DNA of 64,000 nt, taken from assembly GCF_000764305.2 (NCBI RefSeq), contig NW_025937263.1, positions 1 to 64,000 on the forward strand, written 5' to 3'. Within the stretch, counting starts at the first letter, position 1; each line of letters begins with the position of its first letter. The notes under the pieces were generated by a model, which was not told the origin of the DNA, searched no databases, and was given only the letters and a program-made list of their open reading frames with translations. The stretch is from Hyalella azteca. Taxonomy: Eukaryota; Arthropoda; Malacostraca; Amphipoda; Hyalellidae. Position numbers and translations under genes: made by a program. Of the stretch, positions 1 through 10,104 are shown piece after piece.

Positions 1-1974
1 AAAAATTATTTTCTACTTTTGAGTCCACATGAAAAAACATGGTCTTTAAAAATTTTTTTTATACATTTTATTTAGAATCAGTTCATTTTTAATTTCCTCA
101 TTTACTCAAGATTTAAACCAATTTCTTAAGTATTAGAATGCTGGTATCCAGGATACCTACTTTACTGGTCTACTTATGGGACTCAATAATGAACTTGAGG
201 GAGAGTCTAAAAAACTCTCTGCTCTGCCACTATGACACCACGGTCAGGAAGATGTGCCAGGTGCGTGGGAATTTTTATTATCATTGCATCAATTTGTGCC
301 GTGCGCCGTAATATGCCGGTAAAAAAGTGCACTGTGCGGCGTGCGCCAGCCTGCGCCCCATGGTGCAGAGAGTGGATGCAGGCTGGAATTCTAAGAATGG
401 AAGTTCACTTATAAATAAGCTTTCCACCCAAGGTGAATACCTTTTCTTGGATACAGTTCTCTGCCAGCCTGCCAGGAGACTGACTATAAATGAAAAGGAG
501 GATCAAAAGTGGACAAAATGTTTCAATTGTATAGTACATTAGGTTTGTAATAGAATTATTTGGATATCTCCTGTTTGATAGATATTTTTTATTTGTATTA
601 TATTTAATGTTTTTTTTTCAAAATTTCCTGGCCTTTTGTTTGTAATGATCAAGTTTCAGTCAAGTATTTAGTTAACCAGTACTGTAGTACATATACCATA
701 CTTGGGGGCGGGGCTTATGGGCATAACCAATCACAGCTTGAAAGCATCCCCATCAGCCAATCACAGCTTGAAAGCATTTCCATCAACCAATCACAGCTAG
801 AAAGCAGATAATATTACAATTCCATTTTCCAATCAAAGCTGGAAAGCTGAAAGTGGCTAAAATAACAAACCAATCACAAATGGAATTCTTGAAAGGTATA
901 GGATATGTAAATAATGAACTGAAAGTGTAAAGTTCCTGGCCTTTCCAAGCTTTCAGGTCCTGCTTTCCAATATGCTATGTGTACTGGTTAATTTATTATC
1001 CCTCTAGAATTCCACACTGACTCACTGAGTGGATGAATATTTCAAGATCTTTTGCACGCTTCAGTAGCCAAATTTTCGCCTTCAGAAGATCTTACCAACA
1101 CATTTAGATTGAAATTCTTGCATTTAATATATTTCTTAGTTTTCGGCCAACTATTTAGAAAAAAAGTAAGGTTTCCGGTGCGTTGGATGGAATACGATGC
1201 AGCAAAGCTTGTCCGGAAATCAGTTGCGATGAGCTCCCGCAAAAAATGTAAATAATGTTTTTTCGATTGCGTAGTTTTGGTCACATTAGAGCGGTCAGAC
1301 TGCTTTATTACGTGTTCAGTTGACACTTGCTGTACAATCGGACTGTTTTTAGGGTAAAATTAGTTATTTGGGGTAACACGTGCATGCAACCTTGTAACTA
1401 AGTTTGTGGCTTGTAAATAGTTCGTCATTACGCAGCGTAATTGGCTTTTCATTAAAAATTACCCGGCGACGCATCTTCAAAATGGCCGGCGATGCTTTGG
1501 GCTTAAAAATCCATATATTGGCGACGCTGCATCCACCCTCTGCATAGTGGCCTGCGCCGTGCTCCTAAAGTTATTTAAAGATGAATGCCCGGCAACGCTA
1601 TCACGCACGAACAAATATCTGCATCACTGTCACGTTGAGTAGATTTCTAACATGTTAACTCAGGTTCTAAGAGTTGGCAATGTTATGAATAATTATTTGT
1701 AGATCACAATTCGGTTGGAAATTAATTACAAAACTGAATAGTAGAAGGCGTCGTCAAGGCGACAATACACATGGCTTGAGATTGGCTCCTTCTAACGAAG
1801 GACTGACTTTGGCAAATAGTACAAACCCCAATGTCAGGAATACGTTGCGTTCCCGACATCCTCCCGGCTGGAGAAATGGGTTTGTGTGGTGCAAACCCAT
1901 TGAAAACAAAAATACAGGCACTGCACTTTTTTTTAAATTTTCAGTTCTCATTTCAGCAACTTTGAAGGTTAATT
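1..1974. other. intergenic, no gene recognised
   Basis: AT-rich sequence with short open frames that lack any recognisable family signature. The region 230-420 contains GCGCC-rich words (for example around 300-370) that resemble words near 6330-6430, so both may be pieces of one old repeat. The only clear structure is the CCAAT-box repeat at 701-890, listed separately. I see no convincing exon, start site or splice pair. Confidence 0.5.
701..890. repeat. GC box plus five CCAAT-containing tandem repeats
   Basis: A GC box (GGGGGCGGGGC, from about 704) is followed by CCAAT pentamers starting at 727, 757, 787, 829 and 870. The first three sit in an exact 30-base period with the shared core CCAATCACAGCTTGAAAGCA. 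The last two are spaced 42 and 41 bases apart and more diverged. All five CCAAT boxes point the same way. This could be a simple minisatellite or, because CCAAT and GC boxes are NF-Y and Sp1-type sites, a promoter-like array. No gene is visible directly downstream, so a promoter role is only inference. Confidence 0.7.
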
Positions 1975-3446
1975 ATATAGACCAGTGGTTCTCAAAGTGG
2001 GCAATATTGCCCCCCTAGGGGCGGTGGAAAGTTTTTGGGGGGCGATAAGGAAGAAGAGGGCGGAAGGGGGGCGATAGGGGGGCGATAGTCCGAAGTCAAA
2101 GTCAGAAGTTCGAACTTTTGTTTGACGATTTGTACACAGCACGCGCAGCACATGACTCCCAATGATGGTTTTTTCACCCAGAACTGTTTTTAACCTCTCC
2201 TGGGTTTACGTCTCGGACAAATTAACGTCCGGACTCACGGCCGGTTTCATGGCCAATTTCCAAATTCAATGATCAAGGAAAATCTCTCAAACTAATGAAC
2301 TTAACTCGATGAAACTTGGTACACGTATTCATTTGAACATAACGATAATGTTTTGCTAGTAAAAATTGTTTGAATTTTACCATCGTTTGTTTTTGCCATA
2401 GTTGTATGGCAATACGGGCAAAATTCAGAGTGATCAAGTAATTTCTTCCAAACTACTGAACAGATTCGAACGAAATTTTGAATTTACAGTCCTAACTACC
2501 AAACGGTAATGTTTAGCTTGTGAAATTTTTTTCGATTGTGCCTTCGTTCGCGATTTTTTTTTCATTTCACATTCACTCGTAATTTAAACAGCCATACGTA
2601 TAAGGCTCTTGGTTAAACCGTCCCGTAGAAAAGCCGGTCGTTCCTCCTATATCTGTATAACTCGCAAACGAAAGCAAAATAGAAAAATTGTCACAAGTTA
2701 ACCATCGCCGTTGAGAGGTTAGGTATTTATATACAAAGTTTCGTTGAAATCTTTTCTGTAGTTTAGAAGAAATTTCTTGATCGCCGCGAATTTACGTGAC
2801 AAATTACCCGGTGATACGGGCTGAATATAAGGAAGTGTAAAATCAAGAATGAAGGTGAAATGAAAAAAAAAACTCGCAAATGAAGATAAAACCGAAATTT
2901 TTTGTATAAGTTTAAAAATCACCTTCTGGTAGAGGAATGCATGTATATTCAAAATTTCGTTCAAATCTGTTCAATAGTTTGGAAGAAATTCTTTGATCAC
3001 TGCGAATTTCGGCCTGTTTCGCAATATACGCGTAACTCACGAATTAAGGTAAAATTAAAAAAACTTTACAAGCTAAACATCACCGTTAGATTTTGATGAA
3101 TACGTGTTCCAATTTTCATAGATCTGCGCTCATTAGTTTGGGAGATATTGCTTGATAATTGAATTTGGAGATTGGTCGTGAGACCGGCCACGAGTCCGGC
3201 CGTAAATTTGCACGTGGCGTCTTAGGTTTCCAGTGCTGAAACAGTTAAAAGAGCCGAAGAACATATTGGTTCACTAAATGGGGTTCTATTTGTGAAATAT
3301 ACATTTGTGTTTAACCTTTATCTTTCAAAAATTGCAGTGTACTAAATTTCAAGAAAGAGTCGTATGTCTGTGGGGGGCGCTAAAAATTCACTAGGGAGCC
3401 AAAGGGGGCGCCAGCCTGAAAAAGTTTGGGAACCACTGATATAGAC
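1975..3446. mobile_element. non-autonomous hAT-type element with 8-bp target duplication
   Basis: The element body is 1983-3438. It begins CAGTGGTTCTCAAAG and ends, on the other strand, with CAGTGGTTCCCAAAC, a typical hAT terminal inverted repeat. It is flanked by a perfect 8-base direct repeat ATATAGAC at 1975-1982 and 3439-3446, the target duplication length known for hAT elements. There is no transposase-like reading frame inside. The interior carries GC-rich runs of the form GGGGGGCGATA near the left end and a nested palindromic element at 2208-3220. It is therefore a MITE-like passenger moved by a transposase encoded elsewhere. Confidence 0.9.
2208..3220. mobile_element. palindromic Mutator-like (MULE) MITE nested in the hAT element
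   Basis: The left end reads ACGTCTCGGACAAATTAACG. The right end gives a diverged copy of the same termini on the minus strand, followed inward by the shared word ACGGCCGGACTC. The arms are long and inverted, with repeated inner blocks about 100 bases long that contain 'ACGGTGATGTTTAGCTTG'-type words. The flanking nonamers CCTGGGTTT (2199-2207) and CTTAGGTTT (3221-3229) match at 7 of 9 positions, an eroded version of the 9-base duplication seen at the small sister copy at 3704-3928. No coding capacity is seen. Confidence 0.65.
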
Positions 3447-3694
3447 TAACAAGTAACAACAAACATTAATAAAATATGAATAGCTTCAAGAGACTTATAC
3501 GTCTCAGACAAATTTAAGGCCATACTTGCGGCCGGTCTCGCGGCCAGACTCTGTACCTGAAATATCTCCCAAAGTACTGAACATGGCTTGATGAAACTTG
3601 GTTCACATATTCATTATAGCCTAACGGTGATGTCAAGCGCGTGACAATTATTTTTAATATCGCCTACATTCGTGAGTTTGATGACGAAACGTGC

Positions 3695-3937
3695 CGAAAT
3701 TTGAGGTCTCGGACAAATTTACGGCCGGACCCGCGGCCGGTCTCACGGCCGGAAGGTTTTACTGGGGTTTTTATGGGGTTTTCTTGGTTTTTTGAATTTT
3801 TAATGGAACCCGTTCCTAACTGGACCTAACCTGCGCGGTTTTCGTTGATTGGCTAGGTTTTTTCTATGTTTGGAGTCCGGCGGCTGTGAGACCGGCCGCA
3901 GGTCCGGCTGTAAATTTATCCGAGACGTCGAAATTTG
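3695..3937. mobile_element. small MULE MITE with perfect 9-bp target duplication
   Basis: The element body is 3704-3928, with inverted termini of about 45 bases each, rich in GGCCGG words (left: GTCTCGGACAAATTTACGG). It is flanked by the perfect nonamer CGAAATTTG at 3695-3703 and 3929-3937. A 9-base duplication together with long inverted termini is the hallmark of Mutator-like elements, and it gives the superfamily call for the whole ACGTCTCGGACAAA family in this region. The inner 130 bases are T-rich and non-coding. Confidence 0.8.
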
Positions 3938-4486
3938 CAGTGTACCAGAGATTTCTTCTCAAATACTGAACAGATTTGAATGAAACTTTGCATATAGAAA
4001 CCTAACCTCCCATTGCTCCCAACAGTGTGATATTTAGCTCGTGACAATTTTTTTGCGTTTTGCCTTTGTTGGCGAGTATTTTTCTCTTTTCCCTCATTTG
4101 TGATCTAAAAAGTAAAATTGTGTTTAAATTCGCAGTGTACCAGAGATTTCTTCTAAAATACTGAACAGATTTGAACGAAACTTTGCATAGAGAAACCTAA
4201 CTTCCCAACGGTGATGTTTAGCTTGTGACAATTTTGTCAATTTTGCCTTCGTTTGCGAGTTATACGGCTTTATGTACAGTGGGGGGAAATAAATATTCGT
4301 ACACTTGAAAAATCATATTTTAATGTATGTAAGTACACAAACTAAACAGGAGAAGTGATTTATATTATGTAAAAAGGCGCATTGTATTCAAAAATAGCAT
4401 CAATAGAAATTAAATCTCAATGCAACAAAAATTAATGCAACATGTTAACTTCTTTGGGTCAAAAAAGTATTCGTACGAAACAAACC

Positions 4487-4517
4487 GCTACATGTAGCGC
4501 GCTACTGCCCACCTCTG
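4487..4517 (-). mobile_element. solo hAT terminal fragment inside the Tc1 element
   Basis: Read on the minus strand, this begins CAGAGGTGGGCAGTAGCGCG and continues into a TAGCG motif. It matches the pattern of the hAT-like terminus at 62193-62364 (CAGAGCTGGGCAGCGCTAC). It lies exactly at the junction where the Tc1 transposase loses its N-terminal half. It may be filler captured during gap repair, or the remnant of an insertion that was later deleted. Confidence 0.5.
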
Positions 4518-4523
4518 CTTATA

Positions 4524-4919
4524 GATGGTAGGATGAATGCTGCAAACTACCAGAGCATCCTGGAAAATAATTTGACGACTTCTGTTGAGAAACTAGAGCT
4601 ACCTCGTGATTGGATTTTCCAGCAGGATAACAATCCTAAGCATACTGCAAGATCCACAAAGAAATGGTTCGCTGATAGAAATGTACACGTTATAGAATGG
4701 CCAAGCCAGTCGCCGGACTTAAATCCGATTGAAAATTTGTGGCGGTATTTGAAGATTCAAATTAAGAAAAGGTCCCCAACAAACATTGAGAATCTTAAGG
4801 TGGTGTGCCAAGAAGAATGGTATAAAATACCAGTCAGCATCTGTAAATCATTGGTCGAGACGTATAGAAATAGACTGGTATCTGTTGAGCTGAATAAAGG
4901 GTATTCAACCAAGTATTAA
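4524..4919 (+). pseudogene. Tc1 transposase, C-terminal DDE fragment
   Basis: About 131 codons remain open up to the TAA at 4917-4919. The fragment contains the second catalytic Asp in QQDNNPKH and the catalytic Glu in NPIENLW. They are separated by 34 residues, which is the DD34E arrangement of Tc1-family transposases. The SQSPDLNPIENLWRYLK block is near family consensus. The paired helix-turn-helix domain and the first catalytic Asp are absent, so the product could not cut DNA. A full Tc1 transposase is about 340 residues. The open fragment suggests fairly recent loss, or protection by chance. Confidence 0.85.
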
Positions 4920-5795
4920 ATTAAAATAATGCGGATTTATTGTTTTGTACGAATACTTTTTCACCCGCAGTGGCCTTTCTGACCCCATGTTTGGGTTGCC
5001 CATACTCATATTCACTTTTAAAGTGAACATGTTGCATTGTTTTTTGTTGCATTGAGATTTAATTTCTTTTGATAGTATTTTTGAATACTATGCATCTCTA
5101 TACATAATTTAAATCACTTTTCCTGTTAAGTTTGTGTACTTACATACATTAAAATACGATTTTTCAAGTGTACGAATATTTATTTCCCCCCACTCTTGGT
5201 CAATGAAAGTTTGAAAATCGGCCTGAGAAATGCTGGTCGTTTCTCCGTATAACTCGCAAATGAAGGCAAAATCAAAAAAATTGTCACAAGATAAACATCA
5301 CCGTTGGGAGGCTAGGTTTCTATATGCAGAGTTTCGTTCAAATCTGTTCAGTATTTTAGAAGAAATCTCTGGTACACTGCGAATTTAAACACCATTTTGC
5401 TGTTTAAATCATGAGTGAGGGAAAAGAGAAAAATACTCGCCAACGAAGGCAAAATGTAAAAAATTGTCACAAGCTAAACATCACACCGTTGAGAGGTTAG
5501 GCTTCTTCTATATGCAAAGTTTCATTAAAATCTGTTCAGTATTTTAGAAGAAATGGCTGGTACACTGTAGTGGTACACTGCAAATTTTGGTCAGTATTTT
5601 AGAAGAAATGGCTGGTACACCGTAGTGGTACACTGCAAATTTTGGTATGTTTTGTCATATAACTCACGAATGAAGGCGATATTAAAAATAATTGTCACGA
5701 GCTTGACATCACCGTTAGGCCATTGGAGATATTTCAGGTACAGAGTCCAGCCGCAAAACCGGCCGCAAGTACGGCCGTAACTTTGTCCGAGACGT

Positions 5796-8700
5796 CATCA
5801 CACAACGATGAAGCAGCATTGCGTAAAAGTATGTAAAGATGATGTTGGGAATTTCTGATGACAGTTATGTCAGGAAATATTTTATTTACAAAAGATTTTG
5901 CACTCAAAACTATTTTCCATTAATTACAATGATGAAATTATTTCTGACTCCTTGCATTAACCGTAGAATCTCTAATAACCCTATCAGCGCAATAATAGTA
6001 TATATAGAACGAGCAAAATCTGTCATTTAACACTAATATTTGTTTACTTCATATGTCCAATTTCTGAGGACTTGGTTATTCACCACTTGCCTCACGTCCG
6101 GACTGAATATTGCCTCACGTCCTGACGGTCTAGGGAAGGTAAACAAACGATGTTCGCCAGTTTGTATAAGAAATTTGTAGAAAATTTCTTTGAAAATAAA
6201 TTTCTAGATTTTTACTTTCACAAAATTTCCATATCAAGGAAAATCATAGATTATTGATGGATAATTAAATGCATATTAAGTATTATACGTTTTTTGTCTC
6301 TTGTCCCTTGACAAAATGTATGTGCGGGCTGCGCCGACGCTTACGCGTGCTGCGCCAACGCTTGCACGTGCTGTTAGGGCCCCCCAACAGTGCAAGCAGG
6401 GATGGCCAGAAGTTGCACCAACTGTGCGCCGCAATAGCTTGAAAAAAGTCAAAATGCGCGGGAAAATTCACTGAAAACATACATAATCCTGAGTGTGGGA
6501 CTGACACTGAGGTAGTTAATGTCCCACAGGGCACTCAGGCGCAGGGTGGAATTCTACAGTTAGTGAATGTCCCGCAGGCCCTGCAGTCATAGAACATAGA
6601 ATTCTACAGTCATAGAACAAAAGGGTCACATTGTCCAAATACACTTTCCTGAGTTTCCTCTTTTTGCACCGGCAAGCCCATTTTGGGCTAATCATGGTCA
6701 GGATAATCCCTCAAATGCAAAACTTGCATTGCTTCTTGGACAATGCCTCACTCATTTCTCATGATTTCTGTAATAGTAGAGGTGTACATGTGAAATTTTG
6801 CATACAACAAATTGTTACACTAAATTTGGGTGCGTGATACAAGGATTTTTGACTAGTAAGTAAAAGGGTCAACTTTATACACTGAAATTATCAAGCAATA
6901 CTGAGCATCTGGGTGAAAATATTTTCCTGCTTTCAAACCAGTCTCACAGAAAATTCCACCCTGAGTGGAGTGGTCAGTCCGCAGTGATGAGTGATGACTG
7001 GTGAGTGGTGTGTGCAGTCACTGCGGTGTGCCTGTGTGGTGAGTGGTGACTAAAGCTGTTTTAACTTTTACTTTACTTGAGTTTAGTAATGGTGCTAATA
7101 CACAGGGCTATTATTTGCTCTGAGTATTTGGTGTGACACAGTGACAGTGTGATGGTGTGAGTACCCTCACAGTGGCACAGGGCTGCACAGTGCACTCCAA
7201 ATATTATTATTCGGATAAAAGTAGGTAACTGATGCAATCTTGTGTAATGTGTATGCTGTATGGCACTAATGGCAGTATGATTATGCAGTGTGAGCACTGA
7301 CCAGGTTGCCAAGGTTGGGAAAAGTCCTAGGAGGCTAGGGTAAACGTGGTATATTCCGACAGACTGACACATTAAGGACGTAGCAAAAAATGAATGGCTA
7401 TAAAAATATTACATCATGTGCAACTTAAGTTCTGTTTGCTTTACGTCACTCTCAAAACACCGCACAACGCGCCAGCAGGATGGAATTCTAATTTCGAAGG
7501 TTCATATATTATTTCGATCCACCAACTTACCAAGACCACTTTTTCTACCAAACATCATTATTTGAGGCAAAAAATTAACTTCTTAAATGCTTGAAACACG
7601 TACGCTAACTTGCTCAGTTTCTATAAAGTACCTAATCACTTGGAAGTTGTAAGCCTGCACCTGTCACTCAACAATTAAAATTAGACTTATAAAAAGTATT
7701 AGTTAATTGAAAATTTGTCTCTTAAGTTGACTGCAATGAACTAAACTTCATCAAGTAATTATAACTACGCTGCAAAGCAAAGTTTTCCATTATGCACACT
7801 AAACACGCAATTCAGAGTTCAGAGGAGCAGAACTACTTCTACATATCACATTGGGTCGTTGGCTAACATGCAACTGAATTAAATACCTGGCTTCTTTCCC
7901 GCATCCCGCTCCTGGTGCATAATGTAGTGGGATGATCAATGCAGATGGTAACAGAGTCCAACTAATCATTCGTATACTTGGTGCAAGAAAATGAATAATT
8001 ATGTTGTTTCTGATCAAACAAACAAAAACTTTTTCTGTTTCTGATCAAACAAACAAAAACTTCTGATCAAACGAACAAAAACTTCTTATCAAACGAACGA
8101 AAACAACTTTTTTGAAGATAATTCTGAAATTGTAACGTCTATTGAATTCTAATACGGATCGTTAATTTTAGCATTGTATTTCCAAAAATCAAGTATTGCA
8201 TTTCTTTTAATTGAAAAAATTCTTTTACAAAGTAAAAATCACAGAAAATGTCATTTATTTTACATCTACATCATCTACAATGAAAGAGGAGGACTTCAAA
8301 GTACTATTAGTAATGGATGAGCACTCTGCATGCTTCAAACGTTTTAAAAATAACTTATTGCAAGTATTCTGGATTACCCTGTTCCCAGGGGTAAATCGGG
8401 ATGGTTTTATTTTGCGTCTGGTACCTTACAAATAGCCAATTTTTTTGAAATAATTTTTTGAAGATGCCATTGGATAGCCTTTGCAAAGAGCTATAAAATG
8501 AGCCTAAACTAACAAAAAACGCTCAAAACCGTCCCTTTTTATCCCGTTTGACGGTATCATCTCACTAGGTATAGAAATTCCTGACATCATATCTGTTGAA
8601 TCTTTAATTACTATGCTGGATGTACCCAACCTCAGTTTTCAATCTTGTGTTCACAAGTTTGCAACAAGTTAAACTCTTCTGCTTCATCAGACTCCAGAAG

Positions 8701-9948
8701 ATCTCAATATATTAATTAGTCAGTTGTCAAGTATACAAATCTGATTTACACTAATTATTTCTTTTATTCCACTCAAATGTTCAAGCACCCCTGAAGTTGA
8801 CCATAGAATTTATTATTGTCATCAGATTTACAAAATTTGTCTTTGTCTCTATGAAGTTTTAACATCATGAAAATCTTTTCTGAATTGCAAGAAGAGCTAC
8901 CATACTGGCAGTACCTATACTAGCTACAAAAAATGAATTGGATGCCAAAATTTCGAGTTCACAAAGAAATTTTGGGAGACTAAAATATCTGACTTCAAAG
9001 CAATCTCGCAACCCCAAAAATGATAGCTTATGGAATCTCATATCATCCCTCTTCTTCTTGGTGCCTTCTTCATACCCTTACAATTAGAAAAATATCCAGC
9101 CATTGCAAATAGTTTGTTTGATTCAATACATATTTTTTACTGTTGACAATAAGTTGTTGACAAGAGTTTAATTAATCACCAATTCACCATTAATAGTATA
9201 AGTAGTAGCATACAAGTAAAGCAGATTTAATTATATTGGTATATATTTCTAAGTATAAATTTTGAAAAATCCACATAAATCATGAGGTTAGCACTGCATG
9301 AAGTCTTAGAAATTGGAGGTTAGCTAATTGCTTCAAAAAAAATTTATTTGTTGCCAGTATTATTAAAATATATGTCAAGGCTGAAATATTAAAACATTTT
9401 CAGTGAAAGATTTCATATGTGTTGCATTGTCCTCTAAAAAAATTAATTTTTGTGGTAGAAGAATTCCCTGATTATTAACAAGTGTTTAATAATTAGGTTA
9501 GAGTAGATTATATTACTTTCTTAATTATCACTCAACACATATTACAATGAGGCAAATAAAAAAATCAATAACCACATATTTCCTTCACACGAAGTTAAAT
9601 ATAATGGTTTTTGCAATTTACTCTCCTTATTTTGTCCATTTGGTTAATTAATACTTGAGTGCCACTTAGATTTGTTTATGCAGTTGTGTGTCTCATTCAT
9701 TATTGAAAAAGTGTCATGTGCATTGTCAAGATTGACAATCCTTGTCTACTTCTAAAATGTTTCTTATATTTCTGAGGGCTGCCAAATATGTTGCACTCTT
9801 CCCTATTCTCTGCTGCCAGGCACTAAATTGATCATGAAGAGAATTATTACACATTCATAATACCTCACCTAAGTGAAATTCATGTCTATTGTTGCTAACT
9901 AATCTTCACTTTTAATGATTATTAAATACATTTTATCAGAGATTGATA
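5796..9948. other. intergenic upstream of DPH2, no gene recognised
   Basis: AT-rich sequence without recognisable coding exons on either strand. Short local duplications occur: 'GAATTCTACAG' with 'GTCATAGAACA' blocks at 6550-6625, GTGAGTGGTG-type words at 6970-7045, and a tandem repeat at 8005-8105. A GCGCC-rich patch at 6325-6430 resembles words near 300-370. Nothing in the last 500 bases before the DPH2 start is a clear core promoter. Confidence 0.5.
8005..8105. repeat. short tandem repeat, about four copies of 22-31 bases
   Basis: Four successive copies of a unit close to TTCTGATCAAACAAACAAAA begin near 8008, 8039, 8061 and 8083. Later copies have CGAAC in place of CAAAC. The spacing varies from 31 to 22 bases because the first copy has extra T-rich sequence. 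No coding meaning is evident. Confidence 0.75.
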
Positions 9949-10104
9949 ATGAGTCATTTGAGCAACTCAGGTGAGGAATCACTGACTACTAATCTGGTGA
10001 ATGATGGAGCAAACTTCAATGTCAAATACAAGGACACTGATCTCTACTCAGTATACTGCATTGATCAGTGTGTTGCATGGCTCATCAGCCATGCATTTGA
10101 AAAG
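9949..10104 (+). CDS. DPH2: DPH2 coding exon 1 (residues 1-52)
   Basis: It starts at ATG 9949 and ends at donor GTAAGT (10105) in phase 0. The segment KYKDTDLYSVYCIDQ followed by CVAWLISHAFEK corresponds to the helix just before the conserved QFP strand in DPH2 proteins. The ATG was chosen because it is the first in the open frame and gives a normal N-terminal length. An AG at 9938-9939 leaves open an upstream non-coding exon. Confidence 0.85.

Larger units (their letters stand above)
4277..5195 (+). mobile_element. Tc1-family transposon, internally deleted
   Basis: The terminal inverted repeats are long, about 200 bases. The left end is CAGTGGGGGGAAATAAATAT after a TA dinucleotide (4275-4276). 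The right end is the inverse of this, with its last base and TA eroded (CCCCCCACTC TT). Between them lies only the C-terminal part of a Tc1 transposase (4524-4919). The N-terminal DNA-binding half is missing, and a hAT terminus (4487-4517) sits at the break. The element is therefore immobile unless helped by another transposase. Confidence 0.9.
3499..5795. mobile_element. larger palindromic MULE-family element, host of two nested insertions
   Basis: The left arm begins ACGTCTCAGACAAATTTAAG. The right arm ends with the inverse word CTTTGTCCGAGACGT. The arms stay similar for well over 150 bases inward, for example the shared 'CTCTGTACCTGAAATATCTCC' block (20 of its bases identical in both arms). 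A small copy of the same family (3704-3928) and a Tc1 derivative (4277-5195) interrupt it. Without these insertions it would be roughly 1.15 kb, close to the element at 2208-3220. The flanking nonamers do not match, so the ends may be eroded or recombined. It encodes no protein of its own. Confidence 0.65.
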
